Assembly (NCBI RefSeq): GCF_002953135.1
Contig: NZ_CP026372.1
Location: 2,294,001-2,358,000, forward strand
Source: Sphingobium sp. SCG-1
Lineage (GTDB): Bacteria > Pseudomonadota > Alphaproteobacteria > Sphingomonadales > Sphingomonadaceae
Length of the DNA: 64,000 nt
Reading direction: 5' to 3'
The notes under the pieces: generated by a model
Seen by the model: the letters and a program-made list of their open reading frames with translations, nothing else
Databases searched by the model: none
What the model was told of the DNA's origin: nothing
Shown here: positions 43,685 to 53,164 of the stretch, one piece after another
How the letters are laid out: every line of letters begins with the position of its first letter
Numbering within the stretch: the stretch's first letter is position 1
Made by a program: the position numbers and the translations under genes

Positions 43685-46658
43685 GCGGACCAGGCCCGCC
43701 GTTTACACCATTCCGGCGCACCGCGCGTTTTCCGATGCGCTGGCGGCGGGCATACTCGCGCAGCACGGCAGCGATCCAATGGCGCTGGCGCGAGGTACGA
43801 TCCTCGTCCCCAACAACCGGGCGGCTCGCTCCATCACGGAGGCGTTCGTTCGGCGCTCGGAAGGTGGCCTGCTATTGCCGCGCCTCGTCCATATCGGCGA
43901 CCCTGAGCTGGATGAAACCCTAAGCGGCGCGCTCGATCCCATCGGCGTGGAGATCATCCCCCCCGCGATCCCGCCGATGGAGCGGCAGATGCTGCTGGCG
44001 CGGCTGGTCCAGCACGCCCGCGCCCGCACAGGCCAGCCCGTCGATGCCGCCGAAGCCATCCGCCTTGCCCAAGCGCTGGCCAGCACGCTCGACCAGATGC
44101 TTATTGCCCAAATCGATCCCCGCAAGATCGCAGAACTCGATATCGCCGGGGAGTTGTCGACTCATTGGCAGAAGTCGCTGCAACTCTTTGAAATTCTGCT
44201 GAACACCTTGCCAAAAATGCTGGCGGAGCGCGGCATGATCGATATGGCGGATCGCCGTAATCGCCTACTCGCGCATGTCACACACCGTTGGGCAGAAAGC
44301 CCGCCACCGGGATTTGTCATCGCGGCCGGTATCAACACCACGGCGCCCGCGATTGCGGCTCTCCTTGGGCAAGTGGCGCGGATGGCGCGCGGGCAGGTGG
44401 TGCTTGCCGACCTCGACCAGAATATGAGTGCCGATGAGTGGGACGCCATCGGCCCATTCCCGCCAGACCCGGTCACCGGCCGCAGCCGTCGCCCGCACGA
44501 AACCCATCCGCAATATGGCTTGAAGCGCCTGCTCGACCTGATGAGCGTTGCGCGGGAGGAAGTCGCACTCTGGCGCTGGGGTGGTGGTCATGACGCCCGC
44601 GCGATCCGCAGCCGCAACATCTCGCACGCCATGCTGGTGCCGCATCTTACGTCCAAATGGCGCGATCTGGACACTGTCGAGCGGTCCCTTGCGGGCGTAG
44701 AGGCGCTGGAAGTCGCCACGCCCGCCGAGGAAGCGCAGGCTATCGGGATCGCGCTGCGCGAAGTTCTGGAAACGCCGGAGCGCACCGCCGCGCTGGTGAC
44801 GCCTGATCGCGCGCTGGCCACGCGTGTCGCCGCACATCTGCGCCGCTGGGGGATTGAAGCCGACGATTCCGCTGGACAGCCGCTCTCCCGCCTCGCGCCC
44901 GGCACGTTGCTGGTCGGACTGGCCGAAGCAGCCGCGGAGCATTTTGCTCCGGTTGCGATGCTGAACCTGCTCAAACACCCGCTGGTAATGCGCGGCGACA
45001 GGCGCTTAGAATGGCTGGAGAATGTCCGCCGTTTCGACCTGCTCCTGCGCGGCCCGCGTCCGCCTGCGGGGCTTGCCGGGATTGACGCTCTGATTGTGCC
45101 TCGGGAGGATGACCGCCAGCGTGTGCTCCGTTCCGAAGTGGCGTCATGGTGGCCACAGGCCCGCGCGTTGCTGATGCCTCTTGAAGCAGCATTCACGGCC
45201 CACAGCGACCTCGCGTCGCTTCTGGCGGCGCTCAGAACTACGGCCAGTGCACTTAGCGCCGACGCTGTGTGGGCAGGGCATCACGGCCATGCCGCCGCCG
45301 AATTGTTTGCCGATATGGAAGCCGCTGCGCCGCTCGGGCCGCAAGATGCCACGCCGCAATCCATTCCCGCATTGCTCGACCGGATGCTCGGCCAAGTCGC
45401 CGTGCGCCCGCCACAGGGCGGCCATCCGCGCATCGCCATCCTCGGGCTGATCGAAGCGCAACTCCAGCAATCGGACTTGATGATCCTGGCGGGGCTCAAC
45501 GAAGGCACATGGCCCGCGATCCCCGCGCCAGATCCATGGCTCGCGCCGCGCATCCGGCAGGAACTTGGGTTGCCTGGCCTCGAAGGCCGCATTGGCATAT
45601 CGGCGCATGACTTTGCCAGTGGCCTTGGCGCGCCGCGTGTTCTCATCACGCGCGCGCGCAGGGATGCGAGCGCCCCGGCGGTGGCTTCGCGCTTCTGGTT
45701 ACGGCTTAAAGCCATGGCCGGACCGCAGTGGAAGGAGGCCAGTCGCTACGTCACCTTGGGTCGCGCGCTGGACCACGCCGCGGAGCAGCATCCCGCGCCT
45801 CGACCCGCGCCATGCCCTCCACTCGCCATCCGCCCGCGCAAAATCGCCGTCACCGATGTCGACCGCCTGAAAGCCGACCCTTATGCTTTCTACGCGCGCA
45901 AGATCCTCGGGCTGTCGGTTCTCGACGCCGTCGATGCCGACCCCAGCGCTGCGTGGCGGGGTACGGAAGTTCACCGCATCCTCCAGCATTGGGCAGAGCA
46001 GGATAATCGCGATCCGGCCCGCCTCGAACAGCGCGCCCGCGACATGCTCGCCCGAGCCGACTCCCACCCGCTGATGCGTGCGCTTTGGCAACCCCGCCTC
46101 CTCGCAGCGATTCATTGGATTGCATCACAAGTCGTTGAAGACGAAAAGAATGATCGCCACATTGCTATTGTGGAGGGCAGGGGGGAGGCAACGCTCGCAG
46201 GAGTGACACTCTACGGCGCGGCGGATCGGATTGATCGCCTTCCTGACGGCAAATGGGCCATAGTCGATTACAAGACCGGCAAGCCTCCGCGCGCCAAGCA
46301 GGTACAGGCCGGGTTTGCCATGCAACTTGGACTACTTGGGCTGATCCTGGAACATGGCGGTTTTGCGGACCAGAACGCCACAGGGATTGCAGGCGAGTTC
46401 GAATATTGGTCGCTCGGCAAAAAGGGCGACAGCTTCGGCTACCGTGAAAGCCCCGCCGATCCCGTCGGCAAGCGCGGCAAGATCGTCACTGCCGATTTCA
46501 CTTCTGAAGCCCTTCAGAACTTCAGCGAAGCCGCTGCGCGCTGGCTCACCGGAATGGAGCCCTATGTCGCCAAACTGCATCCCGAAATCCCGACCTACGC
46601 CGATTACGACCAGTTGATGCGGCTCGAAGAATGGTATGGACGCGAGAAGCATGTCTAG
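43677..46658 (+). CDS. addB: Double-strand break repair protein AddB
   Basis: A 993-residue partner subunit of the AddAB helicase-nuclease that starts RecA-dependent recombination at DNA ends. The N-terminal inactivated helicase part has TILVPNNRAARSITEAFVRR; LGLIEAQLQQSDLMILAGLNEGTWP is a middle landmark; the C-terminal PD-(D/E)XK nuclease has the DYK triad at 864-866 (WAIVDYKTGKPP) and QLGLLGLILEHGG after it. I see no cysteine quartet for an iron-sulfur cluster, as is usual in alphaproteobacterial AddB. The start was placed at ATG 43677, which gives MGERTRPAVYTIPAHRAF, by homology. The stop overlaps the next start by 8 bases. Confidence 0.95.
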   Translation: MGERTRPAVYTIPAHRAFSDALAAGILAQHGSDPMALARGTILVPNNRAARSITEAFVRRSEGGLLLPRLVHIGDPELDETLSGALDPIGVEIIPPAIPPMERQMLLARLVQHARARTGQPVDAAEAIRLAQALASTLDQMLIAQIDPRKIAELDIAGELSTHWQKSLQLFEILLNTLPKMLAERGMIDMADRRNRLLAHVTHRWAESPPPGFVIAAGINTTAPAIAALLGQVARMARGQVVLADLDQNMSADEWDAIGPFPPDPVTGRSRRPHETHPQYGLKRLLDLMSVAREEVALWRWGGGHDARAIRSRNISHAMLVPHLTSKWRDLDTVERSLAGVEALEVATPAEEAQAIGIALREVLETPERTAALVTPDRALATRVAAHLRRWGIEADDSAGQPLSRLAPGTLLVGLAEAAAEHFAPVAMLNLLKHPLVMRGDRRLEWLENVRRFDLLLRGPRPPAGLAGIDALIVPREDDRQRVLRSEVASWWPQARALLMPLEAAFTAHSDLASLLAALRTTASALSADAVWAGHHGHAAAELFADMEAAAPLGPQDATPQSIPALLDRMLGQVAVRPPQGGHPRIAILGLIEAQLQQSDLMILAGLNEGTWPAIPAPDPWLAPRIRQELGLPGLEGRIGISAHDFASGLGAPRVLITRARRDASAPAVASRFWLRLKAMAGPQWKEASRYVTLGRALDHAAEQHPAPRPAPCPPLAIRPRKIAVTDVDRLKADPYAFYARKILGLSVLDAVDADPSAAWRGTEVHRILQHWAEQDNRDPARLEQRARDMLARADSHPLMRALWQPRLLAAIHWIASQVVEDEKNDRHIAIVEGRGEATLAGVTLYGAADRIDRLPDGKWAIVDYKTGKPPRAKQVQAGFAMQLGLLGLILEHGGFADQNATGIAGEFEYWSLGKKGDSFGYRESPADPVGKRGKIVTADFTSEALQNFSEAAARWLTGMEPYVAKLHPEIPTYADYDQLMRLEEWYGREKHV

Positions 46659-49600
46659 GCCCGCCTCCGCCCTCCAGCCGCTCCACGGCGAGCAGGCGCT
46701 GGCCGCCGGACCGGACGCCCACGTCTGGCTGTCGGCATCGGCAGGAACCGGCAAGACTCATGTGCTTACGGCTCGAGTCTATCGCCTATTACTAAGTGGG
46801 GTCCGCCCTGAGAATATCCTGTGCCTCACCTTCACCAAGGCCGGCGCGGCGGAAATGGCCGAGCGTATCCACAACCGCCTTGCCGCATGGGTGCAGATGG
46901 ATGGTCCCGCCCTCGCCGCCGATCTTCGTGCTTTGGGAGAAGACTTCGGCCCAGAGGCGCAGGATAATGCCCGCCGCCTGTTCGCCGAGGTACTGGAAGC
47001 TACCGGCGGCGGCCTGCGCATTCAGACGATCCATGCTTTTTGCCAGCAATTGCTTTCCGCCTTCCCGGTTGAGGCGGGTCTGATCCCCGGTTTCCGGCCA
47101 TTGGAAGCGCGCGAGCAGGCGCAACTTGCGCGACAGGCATTGGCCGACATGGTTCTGGAGGCGGAAGCCACTGGCGACACCATGCTGATCGACGCGATGC
47201 AGGCGCTGAGCCTCCGCCTCGGCGAAGGCGCTGCCGAGGCATTCCTGATGCGGTGCGCGCGCCGGTTCGACGTCATGGCTGCTTTGCCGTCGAACGTGCG
47301 CGATTGGTTGTTCACGCAACTCGACTTACCGCCCGGAGACGTGGAGGACGCTATTGCTGCAGGATGCGGCGATGATGTGTTCGATGTCCGGGCGTTGTCC
47401 CGCATCGCCGCCGCCAACGCAGCGTGGGCCACTGCGACGGGGCTTGCCGATGCGGACAAGATCGCCGTCTGGCGCGCGGCTACTGCCGCCGATCGGGCGA
47501 AAACGCTTGCCGATATCGTCAGCATATTCTGCACCGCCAAGCGCGAAGCCAAGAAGCACAAGCCCAAATTGCTGGACGCTGAGCCGGATTATGCAGACCT
47601 TTGTGCACGGCTGTCAGACCATTGCTATGCGCTGATCGACTTGCGCGACCGCGCCGCCTATGCCGAACTGCTCGCGAAAGCGCTTCACGCGGGCCGCGCC
47701 TACGCCAACGCCTATGCGCAAGCCAAGCGGCAGGCCGGCGCGGTAGATTTCGACGACCTGATCGCCCGGGCGCAATCGCTGCTCAGCGAACCCGGCATGG
47801 GCGACTGGGTCCGCTACAAGCTCGATCAGCAGACCGACCATATTCTTGTCGATGAGGCGCAGGACACGAATTCCCAGCAATGGGAGATAGTTGCGGCACT
47901 CACCGAAGAGTTTTTCGCAGGAGAAGGCGCGAAGGGCGACCGCATCCGCACCATCTTCACCGTCGGCGATTTCAAGCAGGCGATTTTCGGTTTCCAGGGC
48001 ACCAGCCCGCTCGCTTTCGAATATGCCCGCCGCCGCTTCGCCGACTTTGCAGAAGCAGCACAGCATATATTCCACGACCTTTCTTTGGACCGCAGCTTCC
48101 GTTCTACGCCTGCCGTACTCGATGTCGTAGACGCCACGATTGCGGCACTCGATCCCGGCGCGCTGGGTTTCGCCTCCGATAGCGTCCACCACATCAGCGC
48201 CAATCGCTACCCCGGCGAAGTCATCCTCCTCAAACCCGTCGCCGCAGGATTGCCGGACGACGAGGACGCCGACCCCGAAGGCGAGGAGGATTGGCTCTCC
48301 GATCAGGACCGCACACTGGCCGAGCGGATCGCCGAGCAGATCCGAACGTGGATCGCCAGCGGAACCATGTTGGAGAGCAAGGGCAGGGCGATCACGGCGG
48401 GCGACGTCATGATCCTTGTCCGCAAGCGCGGCGATCTTGCGCGCCTCATCGTTGCGCGCCTCTACGAAGCGGGGGTTCCGGTCGCGGGGATCGACCGCCT
48501 GCGCCTTAACGCGCCGCTCGCAGTGCGCGATTTGCTCGCCGCATTGCGCTTCGCCGTGCAGCCGGAGGACGATCTCAACCTCGCCAATCTCCTGGTTTCG
48601 CCGCTGATCGGGTGGACGCAGGACGAATTGCTGGAGCGCGCCCACTCCCGCAAGCTAGGCCTGTGGGCGCATCTGCGCGCCACCGTGGACGAGGCGCGCC
48701 TCACACATCTGCGGGATCTTCTCGCGCAAGCCGACTTCACCACGCCATATCGCTATCTTGAACAGATACTCTCCGGCCCGATGCAGGGACGTCATGCGCT
48801 AATCCGCAGGCTTGGCGTAGAGGCCCGCGATCCGATCGAGGAACTGTTGAACGCCGCGCTGGCGTTCGAGATGGATAGCCGCCCTTCGTTGCAACGGTTC
48901 GTGGACTGGTTCGACCGTGGCGATGTGGAGATCGTCCGCGACGCCGCGGCGCAGGGCGATGCCGTCCGCCTCCTCACCGTGCATGGCGCCAAGGGGTTGC
49001 AGGCGCCGGTGGTCATTCTGGCCGATGCTGCGCATGATCCCGACGCAGGCAACCGCACCGACAGCCTCGAGTGGACGATGGACGCAGGCAATCTCCCGCT
49101 CGTCTCTCCGCGCAAGACGGAGCGTTTCGGCCCTATAGCAGAGGCCTTCGAAGCCACTGCCGCTTCGGACCGGCAGGAACACTGGCGTCTCCTCTACGTC
49201 GCGATCACGCGGGCGGAGGAGAAGCTAGTCATCGCCGGATCGCTCTCCGCACGCGCCAAGGGCGTGGTGCCGGAGGCAAGCTGGCACGCTGCTGTGGAGC
49301 GCGGCATGGCGTCACTTGGCAGCGAATGGGAAGCCGACCCGCTCTGGAACGCGCGCCGCGTCTGGCGCGGCAAGGAGCAACTTGCCCCCGCCAAGCCCGA
49401 TAAGCGCGAAGCCAAGGCATTCGCCGCAACCGCCGAACCCGTATGGCTCCGTAAACCCGCCCCTATCGAAGCGCGCCCGCCGCGCCCGCTTGCCCCTTCC
49501 GCGCCGGTCGAGGACGATACGCCCAATCCGCCACCTACCGCCACGCAGCGCAAGGCGGCAGAGCGCGGGAAATGGCTTCACGCTTTGTTCGAGCGGCTTC

Positions 49601-50109
49601 CCGCCGTGCCGTCGCTCGACCGCCGCGCCGCCGCCGACCGCTGGCTTGAAAGCATTGCGCGCGTGGAAGCGCCTTCGGAACGCAGCGCTATCATCGACCA
49701 TGCGCTCGCCGTGATTGAGGGATCGCAATTTGTGGGTCTCTTTACCCCGGACGCCCTTGCCGAAGCGCCGATCGCCGCCGTGGTCGGAGAGACTGTTATC
49801 AGCGGCACGGTAGACCGACTTTGCATCGGCGACGCGCTGGTGCAGGTGGTCGATTTCAAGACCGGCAGCGCGGTTCCGGCCAGCGCCGATGAGGTTCCGG
49901 TCCCGCATCTGCGGCAGATGGCCGCCTATGTCGCAGCGCTGGCAGCCATCTTCCCCGGCCGCCGCATCGAGGCGGGGCTGCTCTACACTGCCGCTCCTGT
50001 GCTCATCCTGCTGCCGGACGCGCTGCTCGCACCCTACAAGCCCGGCTTTCCGCCCCAGCAATACAAATTGGACCTCTTGCCCGTTGAGGCTGACGGACAG
50101 ACACCCTAG
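46651..50109 (+). CDS. addA: Double-strand break repair helicase AddA
   Basis: A 1152-residue UvrD/Rep-family helicase with a C-terminal nuclease. Motif I is SASAGTGKTHVLTARVYRLL (AGTGKT at 31-36), motif II DHILVDEAQDTN, motif VI near LLYVAITRAEEKLVIAG, and the PD-(D/E)XK nuclease is at the end with DFK at 1068-1070 (VVDFKTGS). It translocates on DNA and with AddB resects ends. The start at ATG 46651 overlaps the addB stop; another in-frame ATG at 46636 is upstream. trxA follows after 32 bases. Confidence 0.95.
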   Translation: MSRPASALQPLHGEQALAAGPDAHVWLSASAGTGKTHVLTARVYRLLLSGVRPENILCLTFTKAGAAEMAERIHNRLAAWVQMDGPALAADLRALGEDFGPEAQDNARRLFAEVLEATGGGLRIQTIHAFCQQLLSAFPVEAGLIPGFRPLEAREQAQLARQALADMVLEAEATGDTMLIDAMQALSLRLGEGAAEAFLMRCARRFDVMAALPSNVRDWLFTQLDLPPGDVEDAIAAGCGDDVFDVRALSRIAAANAAWATATGLADADKIAVWRAATAADRAKTLADIVSIFCTAKREAKKHKPKLLDAEPDYADLCARLSDHCYALIDLRDRAAYAELLAKALHAGRAYANAYAQAKRQAGAVDFDDLIARAQSLLSEPGMGDWVRYKLDQQTDHILVDEAQDTNSQQWEIVAALTEEFFAGEGAKGDRIRTIFTVGDFKQAIFGFQGTSPLAFEYARRRFADFAEAAQHIFHDLSLDRSFRSTPAVLDVVDATIAALDPGALGFASDSVHHISANRYPGEVILLKPVAAGLPDDEDADPEGEEDWLSDQDRTLAERIAEQIRTWIASGTMLESKGRAITAGDVMILVRKRGDLARLIVARLYEAGVPVAGIDRLRLNAPLAVRDLLAALRFAVQPEDDLNLANLLVSPLIGWTQDELLERAHSRKLGLWAHLRATVDEARLTHLRDLLAQADFTTPYRYLEQILSGPMQGRHALIRRLGVEARDPIEELLNAALAFEMDSRPSLQRFVDWFDRGDVEIVRDAAAQGDAVRLLTVHGAKGLQAPVVILADAAHDPDAGNRTDSLEWTMDAGNLPLVSPRKTERFGPIAEAFEATAASDRQEHWRLLYVAITRAEEKLVIAGSLSARAKGVVPEASWHAAVERGMASLGSEWEADPLWNARRVWRGKEQLAPAKPDKREAKAFAATAEPVWLRKPAPIEARPPRPLAPSAPVEDDTPNPPPTATQRKAAERGKWLHALFERLPAVPSLDRRAAADRWLESIARVEAPSERSAIIDHALAVIEGSQFVGLFTPDALAEAPIAAVVGETVISGTVDRLCIGDALVQVVDFKTGSAVPASADEVPVPHLRQMAAYVAALAAIFPGRRIEAGLLYTAAPVLILLPDALLAPYKPGFPPQQYKLDLLPVEADGQTP

Positions 50110-50141
50110 ATACGCATCAACTTACCACAGGAGAATTCCGC

Positions 50142-50462
50142 ATGGCCACCAAGGCAGTATCCGACGCCAGCTTCAAATCTGACGTAATCGACAGCGGCCG
50201 ACCCGTTCTGGTCGACTTCTGGGCGGAGTGGTGCGGCCCGTGCAAGATGATCGGCCCGGCCCTGGAGGAGATTTCCGAGGAACTCGCCGACAAGCTGGAC
50301 ATCGTGAAGATCAACATCGACGAAAATCCCGATGCGCCCACGCAATATGGTGTGCGCGGCATCCCGACGATGATCCTGTTCAAGGGTGGCCAGATCGCCG
50401 CCACTAAGGTCGGCGCTGCACCCAAGAGCCAGCTTAAGAGCTGGATCGAAGGCGAGCTTTAA
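50142..50462 (+). CDS. trxA: Thioredoxin 1
   Basis: A 106-residue cytoplasmic thiol-disulfide oxidoreductase with the active-site WCGPCK (C31, C34) in VDFWAEWCGPCKMIGP, the cis-proline loop RGIPTMILFKGG, and standard length. The Shine-Dalgarno sequence ACAGGAG is 7-8 bases before the ATG. It is the last gene of the ahcY-to-trxA colinear run. Its reductase (trxB) is at 13630-14598. Confidence 0.97.
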   Translation: MATKAVSDASFKSDVIDSGRPVLVDFWAEWCGPCKMIGPALEEISEELADKLDIVKINIDENPDAPTQYGVRGIPTMILFKGGQIAATKVGAAPKSQLKSWIEGEL

Positions 50463-50484
50463 TCCACCTAACGAAGCGGCCTGC

Positions 50485-51095
50485 CTATGTCAGTGGTATC
50501 ATCACTGTTCGGACATAGGCGGGACGTTTCATCAACCGTTCGTACCACGCGCGCACGTTCGGCAGTTCGGGACGAGCCCAGTCCAGCGTGAACCATGTGT
50601 GGGCGTAGACGCCCAACGGTATGTCGCCGAGGCCAAGAGCCTTGCCCGACAGCCATCCCGTTTGATCCAGTGCCGCGTCCAGTGTTTTCATGAGGCTCGC
50701 GCACGCCTCCAGCGAGCGGGCAATCTGCGCCTCATCCCGCTGCTCGGGCGAGCGGCGGATGAGGTTAATGAAGGCATCACGTTGCGCGTCGGCAAAGGCG
50801 AACTGCCAATCCATCCATTTGTCGCCAATTGCACGCTCGGCCGGGCCCGCCGTCCAGAACCGCTCCGGCGCGTGGCGCGCTGCCAAGTAGCGCAGGATAG
50901 CGTTTGACTCCAAAGAGTTACACCGTCATCTTCAATTGTCGGAATAAGTGCGTTCGGGTTCATGGCCAGATATGCTTCCGGCATGCCGAAGGTGCCGCCC
51001 ACATCGTGACGCACATATTCCAGCCCGATTTCCTCCGCCAGCCAAGCAACTTTTTTGACGTTGTGCGAGTTCAGCCGGCCCCAAATTGTCAGCAT
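50485..51095 (-). pseudogene. Glutathione S-transferase family protein, frameshifted
   Basis: The N-terminal half (ATG 51095; MLTIWGRLNSHNVKKVAWLAEEIGLEYVRHDVGG, then IPTIEDDGVTLW) and the C-terminal half (ESNAILRYLAARHAPERFW through IPLT) are two parts of one GST, in different frames. At 50910/50911 the minus strand reads CTTTGGAGTCA where TGG-GAG-TCA is needed, so one G is missing. The break falls between the thioredoxin-like domain and the helical domain, cutting the protein at about residue 63. This is a real pseudogene or a sequencing/assembly error. The start overlaps the stop of the phosphatase gene upstream, so an intact version would have been in the same operon. Confidence 0.85.
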
Positions 51096-51880
51096 AGGAT
51101 GCTCTGCGCCAAATCCCACATCCGCGGCGAAGCAGCACCCAATAAGCCGCGCTTTTTATCCCCCACAACATAAGGGGTCCCGTCCCGGCGCGCGAGCTTC
51201 GCGCCCGACTCGTTCAACAGCAGCGCCCCCGCCACATGATCCCATGGCAGCGATCGTTCGAACAGCGACACGTCATTCTGGCCCAGCACCAGCCGGGGAT
51301 ATTGCTCCGCTGCGCAACGGGGGATGTCGACCAGCGTGAACTTGCCCTCAGCCCGCTCGGCGATCTCGGCGCGCTGTTCATCGGTCATGAAATAAACGGC
51401 GAGTGCTGCGACGGGCTTGTCCGAACCACTCTCCCGCGCCGTGACGCGCTCGTCATCGATGAACGCGCCGCCGCCGAGCGCCGCGTGGCACATCCGTCCG
51501 GTCAGTGGGTCGAGTATCCATCCCGCCTGAATAATGCCATCGTTCACCAATCCAACCATAATGCCGAAAGGCGCGCGCCCCGCTGCGAAATTGCCGGTGC
51601 CGTCGATCGGGTCGATGATCCAGTTCAGCCCACCGCCTGCGCGGTCCAGCACTGCCGGATCGGCGGCGGTCGCTTCCTCACCGATCACGTCCGCTTCGGG
51701 AAGAATTTTCAGCAGCCCCTCATGCAGCCGCAGCTCGCTTTCCTTGTCGGCGATGGTCACATAATCGTCCGCCGCCTTCTCCTCGATCTCGTGCACGGCC
51801 AGGTTCTGGTATCGCGGCAGCACGACCTCGGCCGCCACGGTTTCCATCAGCGTCGCGACGGAACGATAGAGTGCGTGCAT
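51089..51880 (-). CDS. Inositol monophosphatase family protein
   Basis: A 263-residue magnesium-dependent phosphatase. The metal ligands are in IGEEATA, WIIDPIDGTGNF and LPWDHVAGALLLNESGA. The family includes inositol-1-phosphatase, histidinol-phosphatase (HisN) and 3'-phosphoadenosine-5'-phosphate phosphatase; the sequence does not settle which. The start was set at ATG 51880 because residues before MHALYRSVATLMETV lack homology. It is just downstream of argJ on the same strand (4 bases), so a role in amino acid synthesis is possible. Confidence 0.88.
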   Translation of the reverse strand: MHALYRSVATLMETVAAEVVLPRYQNLAVHEIEEKAADDYVTIADKESELRLHEGLLKILPEADVIGEEATAADPAVLDRAGGGLNWIIDPIDGTGNFAAGRAPFGIMVGLVNDGIIQAGWILDPLTGRMCHAALGGGAFIDDERVTARESGSDKPVAALAVYFMTDEQRAEIAERAEGKFTLVDIPRCAAEQYPRLVLGQNDVSLFERSLPWDHVAGALLLNESGAKLARRDGTPYVVGDKKRGLLGAASPRMWDLAQSILC

Positions 51881-51884
51881 GGGC

Positions 51885-53111
51885 TTAGCTCCGGTAATCT
51901 GCGTTGATGGCGATATAGCCATGGGTCAGGTCGCAGGTCCAAACCGTTGCGCGGCCTTCGCCCAATCCCAGATCAACGTCGATGTCGATTTCGGAACCCT
52001 TCAGGTGCGCGGCGACTGGCGCTTCATCATAGTCATCGACAGCAAGACCCTCGCGCGCCACCTGTACGCCACCGAAGCGGATCGACAGCTTGTCGCGCTC
52101 GGCCGGTTCGCCTGCCTTGCCCACGGCCATGACGATACGGCCCCAATTGGCGTCTTCCCCGGCAATTGCAGTCTTCACAAGTGGCGAGTTGGCGATGGAA
52201 AGCGCGATGCGGTGGGCGCTGGCGTCGCTGCTCGCGCCGCTGACATGTACGGCGATAAACTTGGAAGCGCCTTCGCCGTCGCGCACGACCAGATGCGCCA
52301 GTTGTCGGCACAGATCGGCCAATGCCGAGGCGAATGCGTCCGCGCCTGCATCGTCGAAGCTCGTTAATGGCATATTGCCCGCCACGCCTGTCGCGAAGGC
52401 CAGAACGGTGTCGGAAGTCGAAGTGTCGCTATCCACTGTGATGCAGGAGAAACTCGTCCGGTTCGCCGCGCTCAGCAACGATTGCAGGAACACGGGGTCC
52501 ACCGCAGCGTCAGTGAATACGTAGCCCAGCATCGTCGCCATATCCGGCGCAATCATGCCCGATCCCTTGACGATCCCCACCAGGTTCACCGTCCGGTCCC
52601 CGATCACAGCGCGCGTCACCGCTGCCTTGGCGAAGGTGTCGGTCGTCATGATCGTCGCGGCGGCTTCTTCCCAGCCACAGGGCTCCGCCACGAATGCCGC
52701 GTCGAGGCCGGCCTCCGCCTTGTCCACCGGCAGAGGCACGCCGATCACGCCTGTGGAAGAAATGAACACGTCGCTCGGCACGCAGCCCAGATGATTGGCC
52801 ACACGCGCCGCAATGGCCTCGACCGCCGTCCGCCCGCGATGCCCGGTGAACGCGTTGCTGTTGCCTGCATTCACCACAAGCGCCCGCGCGTGGCCCAGCG
52901 GAATGGCGTCGCGACACCACTCGACCTCCGGGGACGGGCACAGGCTCTGCGTCGTCACGCCTGCGACCGCCGTGCCGGGCGCCAATTCGACATAGGTCAA
53001 ATCGCACCGGTCCCACGTCTTGTATCGCGCCCGTGCCACGCGCAACGTCACGCCGCCGATGACCGGCAGTTCGGGGAAAGAGGCAGGGGCGAGGGGAGAT
53101 CGATCTGTCAT
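51885..53111 (-). CDS. argJ: Bifunctional glutamate N-acetyltransferase/amino-acid acetyltransferase
   Basis: A 408-residue Ntn-type enzyme of arginine synthesis that moves acetyl from N-acetylornithine to glutamate (or uses acetyl-CoA). It self-cleaves at T193 in GSGMIAPDMATMLG, the catalytic threonine. Other landmarks are VNAGNSNAFTG, FISSTGVIG and the C-terminal GYIAINADYRS. ATG at 53111 gives the family start; an in-frame TTG further up is not needed. The following gene is the inositol monophosphatase-like enzyme. Confidence 0.96.
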   Translation of the reverse strand: MTDRSPLAPASFPELPVIGGVTLRVARARYKTWDRCDLTYVELAPGTAVAGVTTQSLCPSPEVEWCRDAIPLGHARALVVNAGNSNAFTGHRGRTAVEAIAARVANHLGCVPSDVFISSTGVIGVPLPVDKAEAGLDAAFVAEPCGWEEAAATIMTTDTFAKAAVTRAVIGDRTVNLVGIVKGSGMIAPDMATMLGYVFTDAAVDPVFLQSLLSAANRTSFSCITVDSDTSTSDTVLAFATGVAGNMPLTSFDDAGADAFASALADLCRQLAHLVVRDGEGASKFIAVHVSGASSDASAHRIALSIANSPLVKTAIAGEDANWGRIVMAVGKAGEPAERDKLSIRFGGVQVAREGLAVDDYDEAPVAAHLKGSEIDIDVDLGLGEGRATVWTCDLTHGYIAINADYRS

Positions 53112-53164
53112 GCGGCGGGAATAGCGCAATCAGGTGACGGATCAACGTCTTTGCATGGCGCCGC

